From NCBI GenBank assembly GCA_958369225.1, contig CATXID010000001.1, positions 558,001 through 622,000 on the forward strand: a stretch of DNA of 64,000 bases. The letters run 5' to 3'. The notes under the pieces were generated by a model. That model ran no database searches. It saw only the letters and a program-made list of their open reading frames with translations, and was not told the DNA's origin. Numbering within the stretch: position 1 is the stretch's first letter; every line of letters begins with the position of its first letter. Both the position numbers and the translations under genes were made by a program. Below, piece after piece: positions 1-8,588 of this stretch. Source of the stretch: an uncultured Collinsella sp. (GTDB lineage: Bacteria > Actinomycetota > Coriobacteriia > Coriobacteriales > Coriobacteriaceae).

Positions 1-945
1 GCGGGCGTGACGGAGTGCGCGTTCGTGACGAGGGGGTATCCGCAGGGTGCTGCAGTTGACCAGCTCCAGATGCACCTCTTGGGTGACGACGGGTCTTATC
101 GCATAGAGACGGTTTGCTTTGACCATGAGGGAAGGACGCTCGACGTCCCGGAGGGTGGCCGGCCTTGTTGACACGGGGTCTGTCTTCCCGACCTTCGGAA
201 TCGTAAAGCCTGCCGTGCCGAATACCCGAGTGGACTGTTCGCCTTGCGGCCAAAGCGTGTTCGCGGACGCCGTGGACGCCATTCAGTCGGTGGGCCCGCC
301 TTCGATGCCCTTATCAACGAGATCGACGCAGGCAAGATACGCGTCTTCCTCTCCGACGTCATGTTCGACCAAGGGAAGGGCTCCGACGGCGGGCGCGTGC
401 CGATTCCCTTTGGACGGGGCGACTGCACCGTCTTCCGCAAGGTGATGAGCACCGAGGACACGATCCAAGAGTTCGATTCGGCGCTCAGGACCGACTCACA
501 GGCTCAGGCTCTGCGATTGGCCCTCCAAGTGCTGGGCGACCTCTGCGGGTTCGGCATCAGCTACTTCGACTTCGACAACTCGGGCTATGTGAAGACCGCG
601 ACCGAGGTCTCGTCCGACAACTCGGCCCTCATGCGCAACGTGCGCAAGCACGAGAACGCGCTGCAGGGCGCGATCGTCAACACGAGCCGGGCACTTCTGG
701 CCTGTTCCCGTGCGCTCGGCGAAGACATTCCGGACGAAGGCTGCGTGCAGGTGCAGTTTGATGACTCGATTGTGCAGGACACCGAGGCCGAGAAGCGCCA
801 GGACATGGCCGAGATCGCGGCGGGGCTCATGGGTGCCTGGGAGTACCGGATGCGTTGGTATGGGGAGGACAAGGAGACGGCGAAGTTGCGCGCGGGTGGC
901 GTGCCTTACCCGGCCTCGTCCTCCTTGGGCCAGACTTGCTTGTAG
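1..945 (+). pseudogene. Phage portal protein (SPP1 gp6-like), frameshifted and truncated remnant
   Basis: The first frame reads a portal-like segment until a stop near 169-171. The portal-like sequence then continues in the second frame (FPTFGIVKPAVPNT..SPCGQSVFADAVDAIQSV) and returns to the first frame near 286-291 (GPAFDALINEIDAGKI onward). The C-terminal part (DDSIVQDTEAEKRQD, WEYRMRWYGEDKETAK) is typical of SPP1/A118-type portal proteins, the dodecameric ring through which phage DNA is packaged. So there are two compensating frameshifts. After about position 890 the similarity stops and the frame runs into the 3' end of an opposing gene, so the native C-terminus is lost. The 5' end lies outside the window. 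No terminase or capsid gene follows, so this is a decayed prophage edge. Family call is fairly sure; a sequencing error could explain one shift but hardly the truncation. Confidence 0.75.
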
Positions 946-1508
946 CGTTTCCACGCCTTGACGGGCGGCTGCCTGCGCTCCGGGTCGTACGGCGAGTAGA
1001 AGACGAGGTAGTCGTCGTAGAGGCTCGCGTACCACCAGTCGCGGAAGCGCCCGTTCTCGTGGTTGAAGACCTCGTGCTGCATGATCTCGAACGAGAGGGG
1101 TGGCAGGTTCTCGTGCGCGACGTCTTCGTTCCAGAAGGCGTACTCGGGGGCTCCCTTGTGCTCATGGGCGTAGGTGAAGTGGCTATCGACCTCGTTGAAT
1201 AGAAGATTGTTGTAGATGATGCCGTCCGCGTGTGCCATCTCCGCGAGATCTTCGGGCGGGGCGTCGGTCGCTATGCGGCGCATGCAGCGCGTCACCGGGT
1301 CGTTCCAACCGTCGAACACCATCATGCGGTCGCATATGTCGCACTTCCACATGTTGGTGCTCGCGCCGGGCGTGGACTCGAACGAGAAGAAGGTCGTGTC
1401 GCTGTGGTGCTGATTGAGGCTGGAGGAGGAAATGAACCCGTTCTCCATCTCGTCGCCGTTGCAGCAGTTCGAGATGCTGTTGCCGCAGGGGCATGCAAGG
1501 TAGGCCAC
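906..1508 (-). CDS. Hypothetical zinc-ribbon-like protein, 200 aa
   Basis: The start is GTG at 1508, with GGAG eight bases upstream. The protein has a Cys-rich N-terminus (ACPCGNSISNCC) and a second CxxC (KCDIC) around residue 55, compatible with a zinc-binding ribbon, though this has not been shown. The rest is rich in aromatic and acidic residues and has no membrane segment. No family was recognised. It sits tail-to-tail with the portal remnant and overlaps that broken reading frame by 40 bases, so the truncation junction of the prophage lies at its 3' end. It may be phage cargo or a host gene beside an old insertion; the sequence does not decide between them. Confidence 0.6.
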   Translation of the reverse strand: MAYLACPCGNSISNCCNGDEMENGFISSSSLNQHHSDTTFFSFESTPGASTNMWKCDICDRMMVFDGWNDPVTRCMRRIATDAPPEDLAEMAHADGIIYNNLLFNEVDSHFTYAHEHKGAPEYAFWNEDVAHENLPPLSFEIMQHEVFNHENGRFRDWWYASLYDDYLVFYSPYDPERRQPPVKAWKRYKQVWPKEDEAG

Positions 1509-2016
1509 GTAGCTTCTCCGTTCCAGTAGCGATGTGGCTAGTCTAGCCGATTCCAGCGGCGTTTCGGGGTGGAATGCCGGTCGGGGTAGCTTGCGGGCGC
1601 GTAGCGGCTTGCTTGGGGCCGTCTGCAGGTGGATTGGCTGTGCTTGGCATGCGGCGCATGAGGGAGCATTGCCGCGAAGGCGTGAGGGTCGCTGATAGTC
1701 GCACAGGGCGCGTTTGGGTCACGGGTAGCGTGGGGCCGCTGCCATGGGCGCGACCGGGCCGGCGGAGGCGTCTGGAGCGCACGCGGCCACGACGCGGACG
1801 AACCCTCGACGAGCAGCGTCGAGCCTGGCCGGCCTCCGGCCGCGGGGCGGCTGAAAAGGTTAAACGCTGGCGAGGATGGGACGGAATTGCAGGAGCGGCG
1901 TTGGCTTTTCGCTCTGGCGAGTCTCTAGTAGTCACCCTTCTAATCGGCTTCGGACTCACTTGGGTGTTCCGGCTGTCCGGGCTGGGTAGTAAAATACACC
2001 GGTGGATTGGAGCAGG
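1509..2016. other. 508-base gap between prophage remnant and defence island
   Basis: Both strands carry open frames here (1574-2020 forward, 1543-1959 reverse), but neither has a recognisable domain or a good ribosome binding site. They look like by-products of very high GC content around 1730-1850. The last 120 bases before the methyltransferase are more AT-rich and should hold its promoter, but no clear -35/-10 pair was found. Confidence 0.5.
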
Positions 2017-3042
2017 ATGACGATACGGTACATTGGTTCAAAAGCTCGCCTAGCTGAGGCGATTCTCGATATTGTTGGGTCGCCTAGCGGCTATTCAGGC
2101 CGTTTTGTCGACGGTTTCTGTGGCACCGGCGTCGTTGCGCGCACCGCTGCCCTTCGCGGTTGGAACGTTGATTGCAACGATACGCTGCTTTCAGCCGCTA
2201 TGATTACTGAGGCCTCACTTCTTTGCGGTTCTGAGCTTAATTTCAAGGAGCTCGGTTCGTATGAGTCGGCTATCGAAAGACTCAACGCCTGTGCTCCGAG
2301 CGACGGCTATATCTGGCGAACCTACAGTCCTGCTTCCGCTGCCTATTGTCCGCACGAGAGAAGGTACTTTACGGAACACAATGCCCGCCGAATTGATGGC
2401 GCCCGTAATCTCATTGCCGAATGGCGGGATTCCGGCGTCATTGGGGGTGTTGAGGAGACGCTCCTCGTTGCTGATGTCATTGAGGCTTCGAACTCCATTG
2501 CCAATATTGCTGGTACATATGGATGCTTCTTAAAGAGGTGGACTCAACAGTCGTATGGCGCTTTTTCGGTAAGGCCGCGCGAGCTTCTATCCTCTTCGAT
2601 AGGGCATCGGGTTCAGGTTGGTGACGTGTTTTCACTTAAAGTATCTCCCGGCGATACGGTCTACCTCGACCCTCCCTACACTAAGCGACAGTACGCCTCC
2701 TACTATCACATTCCCGAAACCATCGCGTATCATGATGAGCCGAAGGTTGAGGGCGTTGCCGGCCTTCGCCCGTGGAAACACATGGCATCGCCTTTCTGCT
2801 ACAAGACGAAGGCTCTCAGGGCGCTTTGTGACTGCGTAGGCGGGCTGGACTCACGCCGTATCTTCCTCTCGTACAGCTCGCAGGGGCATGTGGCGCTCGA
2901 TGATTTGCTTGATGGCCTGTCGGAGCTCGGCAAAGTTGATGTTTATGAGCTTGGCGAGATTGGGAGGTATAGGCCCAACAAGACCGCCGCTGAAACTGGA
3001 GCGGTGGTCGCTGAATATCTGATTGAGATTGATAAGGATTAA
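2017..3042 (+). CDS. D12-class DNA N6-adenine methyltransferase
   Basis: It transfers a methyl group from S-adenosylmethionine to adenine N6 in DNA. The N-terminal signature of D12/Dam-type enzymes is present (RYIGSKARL, residues 4-12), then SAM-binding motif I (FVDGFCGTG, about 30-38) and the catalytic DPPY (about 218-221) followed by TKRQYASYYHIPET. The length of 341 aa suits the class. The ATG at 2017 was preferred to the upstream GTG at 2002 because GGAG lies just before it and the family N-terminus begins there. It is the first gene of a tightly packed five-gene run, with 13 bases to the next gene. Two methyltransferases beside McrB/McrC-like genes suggest the modification half of a restriction system. 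Confidence 0.88.
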   Translation: MTIRYIGSKARLAEAILDIVGSPSGYSGRFVDGFCGTGVVARTAALRGWNVDCNDTLLSAAMITEASLLCGSELNFKELGSYESAIERLNACAPSDGYIWRTYSPASAAYCPHERRYFTEHNARRIDGARNLIAEWRDSGVIGGVEETLLVADVIEASNSIANIAGTYGCFLKRWTQQSYGAFSVRPRELLSSSIGHRVQVGDVFSLKVSPGDTVYLDPPYTKRQYASYYHIPETIAYHDEPKVEGVAGLRPWKHMASPFCYKTKALRALCDCVGGLDSRRIFLSYSSQGHVALDDLLDGLSELGKVDVYELGEIGRYRPNKTAAETGAVVAEYLIEIDKD

Positions 3043-3055
3043 AGGGACTTAGGCT

Positions 3056-5227
3056 GTGGCTCATCCGGACACGACAGAGAAAAAGCGATTGCTCGCCGCC
3101 AGTGCCGTCATTGCTGACGCTACCTCTGGACTCAACAACTATGCCGAGGCAAAACTTACGCTTCTTGAGTACGTATCCTGCAGTTATTCCGGAATCAGCA
3201 TCACAGACTACTTCCGCGTTACGGGCTATACCCCTGCGTTCGAGCCTGCGAATGAAACTGTATCCAAACTGCGCGTTGAGATCGACGCATGTGGCATAGC
3301 CTACCCTGTGGCGCTTTCTGCCCTTGCGCGAATTGATCTAGACGAGCTGGAGACGAAGAAAAAAGGCTCCGTCTATACCGACTTTAGGCTTGCGGCTTAT
3401 CTCGCTCAAACCGTCATGCCAGGATATTCTGGCGGCGCCATACTTGACCCCTCCTGTGGTTCCTCAATCCTTCTCGCGGCCTGCGCTGATTATCTGCGCC
3501 AAGCCGGTGCGGATGCGTCGAGCTTTGTTTCCTCGTCCTTGTTTGGCGTAGATCTGGAACCGCTTGCTATTAGGGGCTCGATTCTCGCGCTGGCCTCCTT
3601 GCTGTGCGACTCGGCCTGCCTTTCCGTCCTGATTTCTCACTTTGTATGCGCCGACAGCCTTGAACGGGGAGCGGGCTTACTCGCGGCATTCGGGGTAAAG
3701 GGCTTCGCGCTCGTAGTGGGCAACCCCCCATGGGAACGCGTGAGGCCTTCGAGAAGTGAATTTGCTCGAGCTCAGGGCGTCGACGCTCGCTATGGCGAGT
3801 CTATAGAGAAAATGCCCGAAGGTTATGAGGGGCACCGCGATGAAAGCCGCGCCAAATCACGGTCCATCGCCAATGCGTATGGCCTCAAGGGTGGCATAGA
3901 TTTGTATCAAGCATTCCTAGCTCTAAGCGTTGAGCTTTGCAGCCGAGGGGGAACCATTGCGCTCTACCTCCCTGCAGGCCTGATTCGCTCCAAGGGGCTT
4001 GCTGATGCTCGTGAAATGATTGCCGACAGCTTCGGCAGGGTTGGTATTTCCATCTTCATGAACCGCGCCAAATTCTTTTCCATCGACTCACGCTTCAAGT
4101 TCGTTTTGGCGGTGCTCGCTGGAAACGACGAAGGCAATTCACGCCGCAGCATTGAATATCTCTATTGCGACGCAGATGATGTGGGCGTGGGTACTGTCTC
4201 TACTCTTGAGTTGGGACGAGACTTCTTTTGCGATTCGTCTCGGGAGCTTGGTGCTCCCGAGGTGAGAACGGCCGAAGAAGCCGCGTTGCTTCGACGAGCC
4301 TGGGGGCAAAGCGATCGCATGGCCGAACATGAGCTATTCTCCAGCGTTGCTCCCGTGAGAGAGCTCGATATGACTTTGGACCGCTCTCTTTTTCAAAAGA
4401 AGGCTGAACCGGGTAGCGGGCTCATGCCGCTCATCGAGGGGCGCATGGTCTCGCCCTACCGTTGTGGGTGCAAGCAATACGTTTCTGGAGAAGGCAGGTC
4501 GGCCAAGTGGAAGGTCGTCCCTCCCGGAAGCAGCAGGATTAAGCCTCAGTTTTATGTCTCTAAAGACGATACGAGTTCGTCTCTACGCGAGAGGACAAGT
4601 AAAGCTCGCGTCGGGTATTGCGACATAGCCGGACAAACCAACGAACGCGCAATGCAGGCTGCTCTTATTCCAGCTGAATGCGTCTGCGGGAACAAGGTGC
4701 CGACACTTCTCTTTAACGACATGGATGTTGCTTTCCTCTGGCTAGGGATAGCCAACTCTTTTGTTTTTGATTGGCTGGTCAGACGATACATCACTACGAC
4801 CATAAACTTCTTCATCTTAGAGAACCTTCCGTTTCCACGCATTGACCTGAAGGACACTACGGGCTCTCAGATTGTTGACGCCGTTAGAGAGCTGATCGAG
4901 CTAAAAGACGGCGATGCCGGGTGGAGCAATGAAGAGAACTGGCAGTGCGCGTGCCTGCGAGGCGAGATAGATGCTCTTGTTTTGCGCGCATACGGACTTG
5001 GTCCCAGCGACTTCGAACTCATCGTTAATGATTTCCCCCTTGTCGATCGAGTTAACGCTGCTTTCTCTCGAGGTCATAGACCTACCTTTGATTTGATCAG
5101 ACACTACTTAAGCGGCGAATGCGAATACTTGGAACGCGCACGAGAGGCGTGGGCACATGGGGCTCTGCCCTATGTGCCCAACGAGCATTTGCGTCAGTTG
5201 ACAAGGGCGGAAGGTAAGGAGGTTTGA
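3056..5227 (+). CDS. Eco57I-like N6-adenine DNA methyltransferase, 723 aa
   Basis: This is an N6-adenine methyltransferase of the large gamma type seen in Eco57I/type IIG and type I M subunits. SAM motif I is ILDPSCGSS (residues about 129-137; the usual last Gly is Ser), and catalytic motif IV is NPPW (about 223-226). A long C-terminal half (about 400-700) probably holds the target-recognition region. No PD-(D/E)XK nuclease motif was seen N-terminally, where fused type IIG enzymes carry one, so this is probably modification only. The start is GTG at 3056 with GGGACTTAGG upstream. It ends one base before the next gene's GTG start, whose strong ribosome binding site lies inside this gene, so translation is probably coupled. 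Confidence 0.85.
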   Translation: MAHPDTTEKKRLLAASAVIADATSGLNNYAEAKLTLLEYVSCSYSGISITDYFRVTGYTPAFEPANETVSKLRVEIDACGIAYPVALSALARIDLDELETKKKGSVYTDFRLAAYLAQTVMPGYSGGAILDPSCGSSILLAACADYLRQAGADASSFVSSSLFGVDLEPLAIRGSILALASLLCDSACLSVLISHFVCADSLERGAGLLAAFGVKGFALVVGNPPWERVRPSRSEFARAQGVDARYGESIEKMPEGYEGHRDESRAKSRSIANAYGLKGGIDLYQAFLALSVELCSRGGTIALYLPAGLIRSKGLADAREMIADSFGRVGISIFMNRAKFFSIDSRFKFVLAVLAGNDEGNSRRSIEYLYCDADDVGVGTVSTLELGRDFFCDSSRELGAPEVRTAEEAALLRRAWGQSDRMAEHELFSSVAPVRELDMTLDRSLFQKKAEPGSGLMPLIEGRMVSPYRCGCKQYVSGEGRSAKWKVVPPGSSRIKPQFYVSKDDTSSSLRERTSKARVGYCDIAGQTNERAMQAALIPAECVCGNKVPTLLFNDMDVAFLWLGIANSFVFDWLVRRYITTTINFFILENLPFPRIDLKDTTGSQIVDAVRELIELKDGDAGWSNEENWQCACLRGEIDALVLRAYGLGPSDFELIVNDFPLVDRVNAAFSRGHRPTFDLIRHYLSGECEYLERAREAWAHGALPYVPNEHLRQLTRAEGKEV

Positions 5228-5228
5228 T

Positions 5229-5750
5229 GTGAGCGTCGTTGAGGTCTTGTGCCACGAGATGCGCCCTGCGGATATATTGAAGATTAAAGCAGAGTCCAAC
5301 AACGCGAATACGGGTGGTGGCGCACGTGACCTGCGCTTCAGATTGGAGTTTGCCCCTTGCCTCGACAGGTTCTTTCCTGTCGAGATAGTTCACGAGAGGA
5401 ATACCCCCTACAAAATCGCTGAGTTCGAGCACCTCGGAGCAGACAAGACGCGCACCGTAGAAACCGTTCGTTACGCGTTTAAGCCGACAAACTCTAGGCC
5501 AACAGAAGTTAGGATTGCCCAAATCAATAAGCTTAACTTCTTTCTTGACCTTCCTGATATTGCCGAGGGTGATGGCATGCTGTTCATGGCTTTCATCCGT
5601 AAGTCTAGTGGGCTCTCGCAAGCTCAGTACTTGACTGAGAAGCAGATCAGCCATCCTAGAAGCAATAAGATTATCGCTGCGGCAATGTATGAGGCGATAG
5701 AAGAGAAGCACGGAAACGATGCCGTTGTGTTTTCAGTTGACTTGGTGTGA
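5229..5750 (+). CDS. Unknown 173-aa protein of the McrBC-linked cassette
   Basis: No family was recognised. The GTG start at 5229 is preceded by a near-perfect AAGGAGGT (5216-5223), so the gene is certainly meant to be translated. The protein is soluble, without membrane segments or Cys clusters. It has a conserved-looking NANTGGGARDLRFR stretch at residues about 24-38 and a C-terminal acidic helix. It sits between the second methyltransferase and the McrB-like gene, ten bases before the latter. By analogy with BsuMI, whose restriction side needs three proteins including McrB-like and McrC-like subunits, it could be a third restriction subunit or a DNA-recognition factor. That is inference only. 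Confidence 0.7.
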   Translation: MSVVEVLCHEMRPADILKIKAESNNANTGGGARDLRFRLEFAPCLDRFFPVEIVHERNTPYKIAEFEHLGADKTRTVETVRYAFKPTNSRPTEVRIAQINKLNFFLDLPDIAEGDGMLFMAFIRKSSGLSQAQYLTEKQISHPRSNKIIAAAMYEAIEEKHGNDAVVFSVDLV

Positions 5751-5759
5751 GGTGAGAGA

Positions 5760-6863
5760 ATGCAAGAACAGCTCATGATGGAAGCCAAAAGGGTTTTGAG
5801 GATGCTTGCCGATGACAAGAATGTTCTCTTGACGGGGGCGCCTGCGACCGGCAAGACTACTCTGCTTAATATGGCCGAACATCTCTTCCTTGAGAGAGGA
5901 GAGACCACCGTAGACCCCTATGGAGCTGCCGCTTTTCCCATTGCGAGCGCCTCTGACGAGGGTGCTTTCCCCGGCGGAGGGTGTAGCAACCGCAAGGTAT
6001 TTAGGACGACATTTCATCAAGGGACTCGGTACAGGGATTTTGTTCGCGGCATCGTCCCCGTCCCAGACGCGAGCACGGTCAAGTTTGAGGTCTCCAAAGG
6101 ATTGCTTTGGCAGGCATCAGAGTTTGCAAAGCAGTCTGACTCTGCTGCGCTTCTCATCATTGATGAGATCAATCGTGGCCCAGCCGTCAGCATTTTCGGG
6201 GATATGATTTCAGCTTTCGAGGCCGACAAGCGCTTAGACGACGATGGTGGGATCATCGCTGGGAAGACCGTCACCGTTCAGATACTCAACGACAAGGCCG
6301 AGCTTGAGGACTATCAACTCCCAAGCAGGCTATATATCCTTGCCGCCATGAATCAGGCCGATTCTTCCGTGGAACCCATGGACGCTGCGTTTATGCGTAG
6401 ATGGAAGAGGGTCAAGATCTGTCCGAACATCGCCGGACTTTGCCTTTACTTTGGGATTGATGATCCGGGAGGCGATTTCCCAGATGAACCTGCGAGTGCG
6501 GCGGACGTTTACGGACTCGCCGCTCATGCCCTCACCGTCATCAACTATAAAATTCGGTTAGGTCGAGGAGAGGATTACCAGCTTGGGCAGGGCGTGTTCA
6601 TGAAGCTTCCCTCAAGCGAGCTGCCTAGAGACGTCTCGGGCGCTCTTCGCTATATTGCCGAGTGCTGGCCTGTTGTGGACGCCCACATCGAAGAGGTTTT
6701 CTTCAACGACAAGGAGGCCATAGCCGAAGTCCTCAATGCGGGTGCGGAGTCTTTCTTCGGGCTTAAGAGCTCCACCTTTGCGGGAAGGCAAGTCATCACA
6801 ATCGAAAAAGCCGACATTGATGAGAGCAATGTGTACACAATGATGCTCTCGCTTGTGAGGTAA
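5760..6863 (+). CDS. McrB-like AAA+ NTPase
   Basis: This is the motor subunit of a McrBC-type restriction complex; in McrBC, GTP hydrolysis drives translocation and activates the McrC nuclease. Visible motifs are Walker A GAPATGKTT (residues 26-34), Walker B LLIIDEINRG (about 131-140), and the McrB-type sensor LAAMNQAD followed by MDAAFMRRWKR. At 367 aa it holds only the AAA+ core. The N-terminal methyl-DNA recognition domain of E. coli McrB is missing, so recognition must come from another subunit. The start is ATG at 5760 after GAGGTGAG. The next gene, McrC-like, begins three bases after its stop. Nucleotide preference (GTP or ATP) cannot be read from the sequence. Confidence 0.87.
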   Translation: MQEQLMMEAKRVLRMLADDKNVLLTGAPATGKTTLLNMAEHLFLERGETTVDPYGAAAFPIASASDEGAFPGGGCSNRKVFRTTFHQGTRYRDFVRGIVPVPDASTVKFEVSKGLLWQASEFAKQSDSAALLIIDEINRGPAVSIFGDMISAFEADKRLDDDGGIIAGKTVTVQILNDKAELEDYQLPSRLYILAAMNQADSSVEPMDAAFMRRWKRVKICPNIAGLCLYFGIDDPGGDFPDEPASAADVYGLAAHALTVINYKIRLGRGEDYQLGQGVFMKLPSSELPRDVSGALRYIAECWPVVDAHIEEVFFNDKEAIAEVLNAGAESFFGLKSSTFAGRQVITIEKADIDESNVYTMMLSLVR

Positions 6864-6866
6864 GCC

Positions 6867-8132
6867 TTGGCCCGAATTGTTCTGATAGAGGACAAGCCCT
6901 ACAAGGAGCCGATACCCAGTTTAGCCATTCGGCTGGGCATTGAACCCTATGATCTGATGAGCTGCCTCTCGGCTGCAGATGCCTATCTCTGCAAACGTCT
7001 ATCTCTTAATGGCTCGCTTCATATCGAGCGTAACAGGTTCTCGTTTGAGCGGGTTGCCGGGATATTTCCGGTCTGCGATCAACTTGAGATAGAGGTCGTT
7101 CCCAAGTTCATGGACGGGAACGAGGCTTGGCGCGCTGACTTTTTGCTTCTCCTTGCCAGGACGAAGTGGGGGCTTTTGGCTGAGCGACAGATGATAAGCA
7201 CGACGCGAAGCAAGGACAGGGGCATTAGCGATGCGCTCGCCATGGTATTTCTCTCGATGTTCGACTCTGTTTCCCATGTGCCCATACGCACCTATCGCCG
7301 CAAGCAGATACGGCAGTTTGAAATTGAGGGCGACCTCTTTGAGGAAAGCGTTGTCCTTCCGGAAAGGGATGGATTTCTGCAGGACGTTACGGAGTTCACA
7401 AGGCAAAACATCTACAACGCCGTAATTGTTGAAGTGACAAGGCTGCTCATTAATAGCGTGACGGACTTTGATTTGAAGTCCAGGTTGATTAGAGTAGCCA
7501 CTCAACTTGGTGGGCAATCGAGGCTCGACGCCGCCCCGCCACGGAGTGTGCCCTCACGATTCAGGGGCTGGCAAGATCTGTATAGCCTCTGCATTGATAT
7601 CCTCGATGGCTATGGCATTGACTACATAAGCCAAGGTGAAATGCTTAGTCCGGGCTTTGTCGTACGCACCTCGGATGCTTGGGAAGAATTCCTGCGGCAA
7701 GCTTTGGTCGCCGGCCTTAAAGATTGCCGTGTCGCCTTCCAAGAGAAGCATCCATTTGCTCGGAGGGATGCAGCGGTCATGAAGGTCAGGCCGGACTATA
7801 TCCTGCGGACACCCGATGGCCATGCTTTGTTGGTCGACGCAAAGTACAAATCTCATGACGCGAGTGTCGGCACGATTTCAAACTCAGATGTCTACGAAGG
7901 CCGAGCATTCATGGAAGCGACTGGGATTCAAAGGCTCGTTCTCTTATATCCGTATGGAAGCCCTGTTGGCGGCGGGCATTTTGCCGAATTCCAGCATGTT
8001 AGGGATGATGGCTGGGATATTTATGGGGTCAGGGTGCATCCGGGACTCATTGCCTCGGGCGGCTTGAGCGTCTTTGGAGAAGAGATCGGGCAGTTCATGC
8101 GGGGTTATTTGAAAGACTCTGTTGCACAGTAG
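6867..8132 (+). CDS. McrC-like PD-(D/E)XK nuclease subunit
   Basis: This is the nuclease partner of the McrB-like motor. The N-terminal part (residues about 15-110, ending IFPVCDQLEIEVVPKFM) has the character of McrC, and the C-terminal region carries a PD-(D/E)XK active site: VRPDYIL near residue 308 and VDAKYKS near residue 325. The length of 421 aa is usual for McrC. The start is TTG at 6867, with GAGG (6857-6860) overlapping the end of the previous gene; a weak start may keep nuclease levels low. It is the last gene of the cassette, and the stretch after it is AT-rich and carries the promoter of the toxin-antitoxin operon. Confidence 0.86.
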   Translation: MARIVLIEDKPYKEPIPSLAIRLGIEPYDLMSCLSAADAYLCKRLSLNGSLHIERNRFSFERVAGIFPVCDQLEIEVVPKFMDGNEAWRADFLLLLARTKWGLLAERQMISTTRSKDRGISDALAMVFLSMFDSVSHVPIRTYRRKQIRQFEIEGDLFEESVVLPERDGFLQDVTEFTRQNIYNAVIVEVTRLLINSVTDFDLKSRLIRVATQLGGQSRLDAAPPRSVPSRFRGWQDLYSLCIDILDGYGIDYISQGEMLSPGFVVRTSDAWEEFLRQALVAGLKDCRVAFQEKHPFARRDAAVMKVRPDYILRTPDGHALLVDAKYKSHDASVGTISNSDVYEGRAFMEATGIQRLVLLYPYGSPVGGGHFAEFQHVRDDGWDIYGVRVHPGLIASGGLSVFGEEIGQFMRGYLKDSVAQ

Positions 8133-8183
8133 CCGCTTCAGATACAAGGCCCCCCATTGCTATAGCTTGAAGTACAACTCAAA

Positions 8184-8232
8184 ATTGACCTCATAAATCA
8201 ATATTGACCTGAGAGATCAATTGCAATATCCT
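8184..8232 (+). promoter_or_regulatory. HigBA promoter with two adjacent 19-bp operator repeats
   Basis: Two directly abutting 19-bp units lie at 8184-8202 and 8203-8221. Each has the form ATTGACCT, seven variable bases, then ATCAAT less its first base, so each is itself an imperfect palindrome (ATTGA...TCAAT). The second unit contains a -35 box TTGACC (8204-8209), and 17 bases later lies a -10 box TATCCT (8227-8232). An antitoxin bound to the repeats would cover the -35 box, as expected for autoregulated toxin-antitoxin operons. Confidence 0.7.
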
Positions 8233-8251
8233 TCTACCAAAGGAGGTGGCG

Positions 8252-8566
8252 ATGGATATCGAGTATGCGAGCAAGTCGCTTGAGAAGAGTCTGAAGGACC
8301 AGAGGTCGATAACGAGGAACTACGGCAAGATCGCCAAGAACCTCATTCATCGTCTTTCTGACCTGCGGGTCGCGAATGACCTTTCGGAGATTACCCATCT
8401 GCCGCCGCCGCGCAGGCACAAGCTGTCCGGCAACTTCGAGGGCTGTTGGGGAATCGACCTCAGCAAGAACATGAGGCTGGTCGTCCGCCCTGTCGGAGAG
8501 TTCGATCCGGATGACCTCACGACGATCACGAGCGTCTGTATCGTGGATATACAGGACTACCACTGA
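8252..8566 (+). CDS. higB: HigB-like toxin (RelE/ParE superfamily)
   Basis: This is a small basic protein of 104 aa with the HigB plan: an N-terminal helix pair (YASKSLEKSLKDQ...YGKIAKNLIHRLSDLR), then LPPPRRHKLSGNFEGCWGIDLSKNMRLVVRP, and an end in IVDIQDYH. HigB toxins are ribosome-dependent mRNA endonucleases. ATG at 8252 was chosen because AAAGGAGG (8239-8246) sits five bases upstream; an in-frame GTG at 8246 overlaps that site. The antitoxin gene follows 22 bases later, the toxin-first order characteristic of higBA. It is controlled by the operator-promoter just upstream. Confidence 0.85.
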   Translation: MDIEYASKSLEKSLKDQRSITRNYGKIAKNLIHRLSDLRVANDLSEITHLPPPRRHKLSGNFEGCWGIDLSKNMRLVVRPVGEFDPDDLTTITSVCIVDIQDYH

Positions 8567-8588
8567 GCTAGGAGAGGAGAAGATAGCA

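Noticed and set aside
1543..2020. Open frames on both strands before the first methyltransferase
   Set aside because: They have no ribosome binding site or recognisable domain; high local GC explains openness.
8184..8221. Possible start of a CRISPR-like array
   Set aside because: There are only two units, with no spacer and no cas genes; it fits an operator better.
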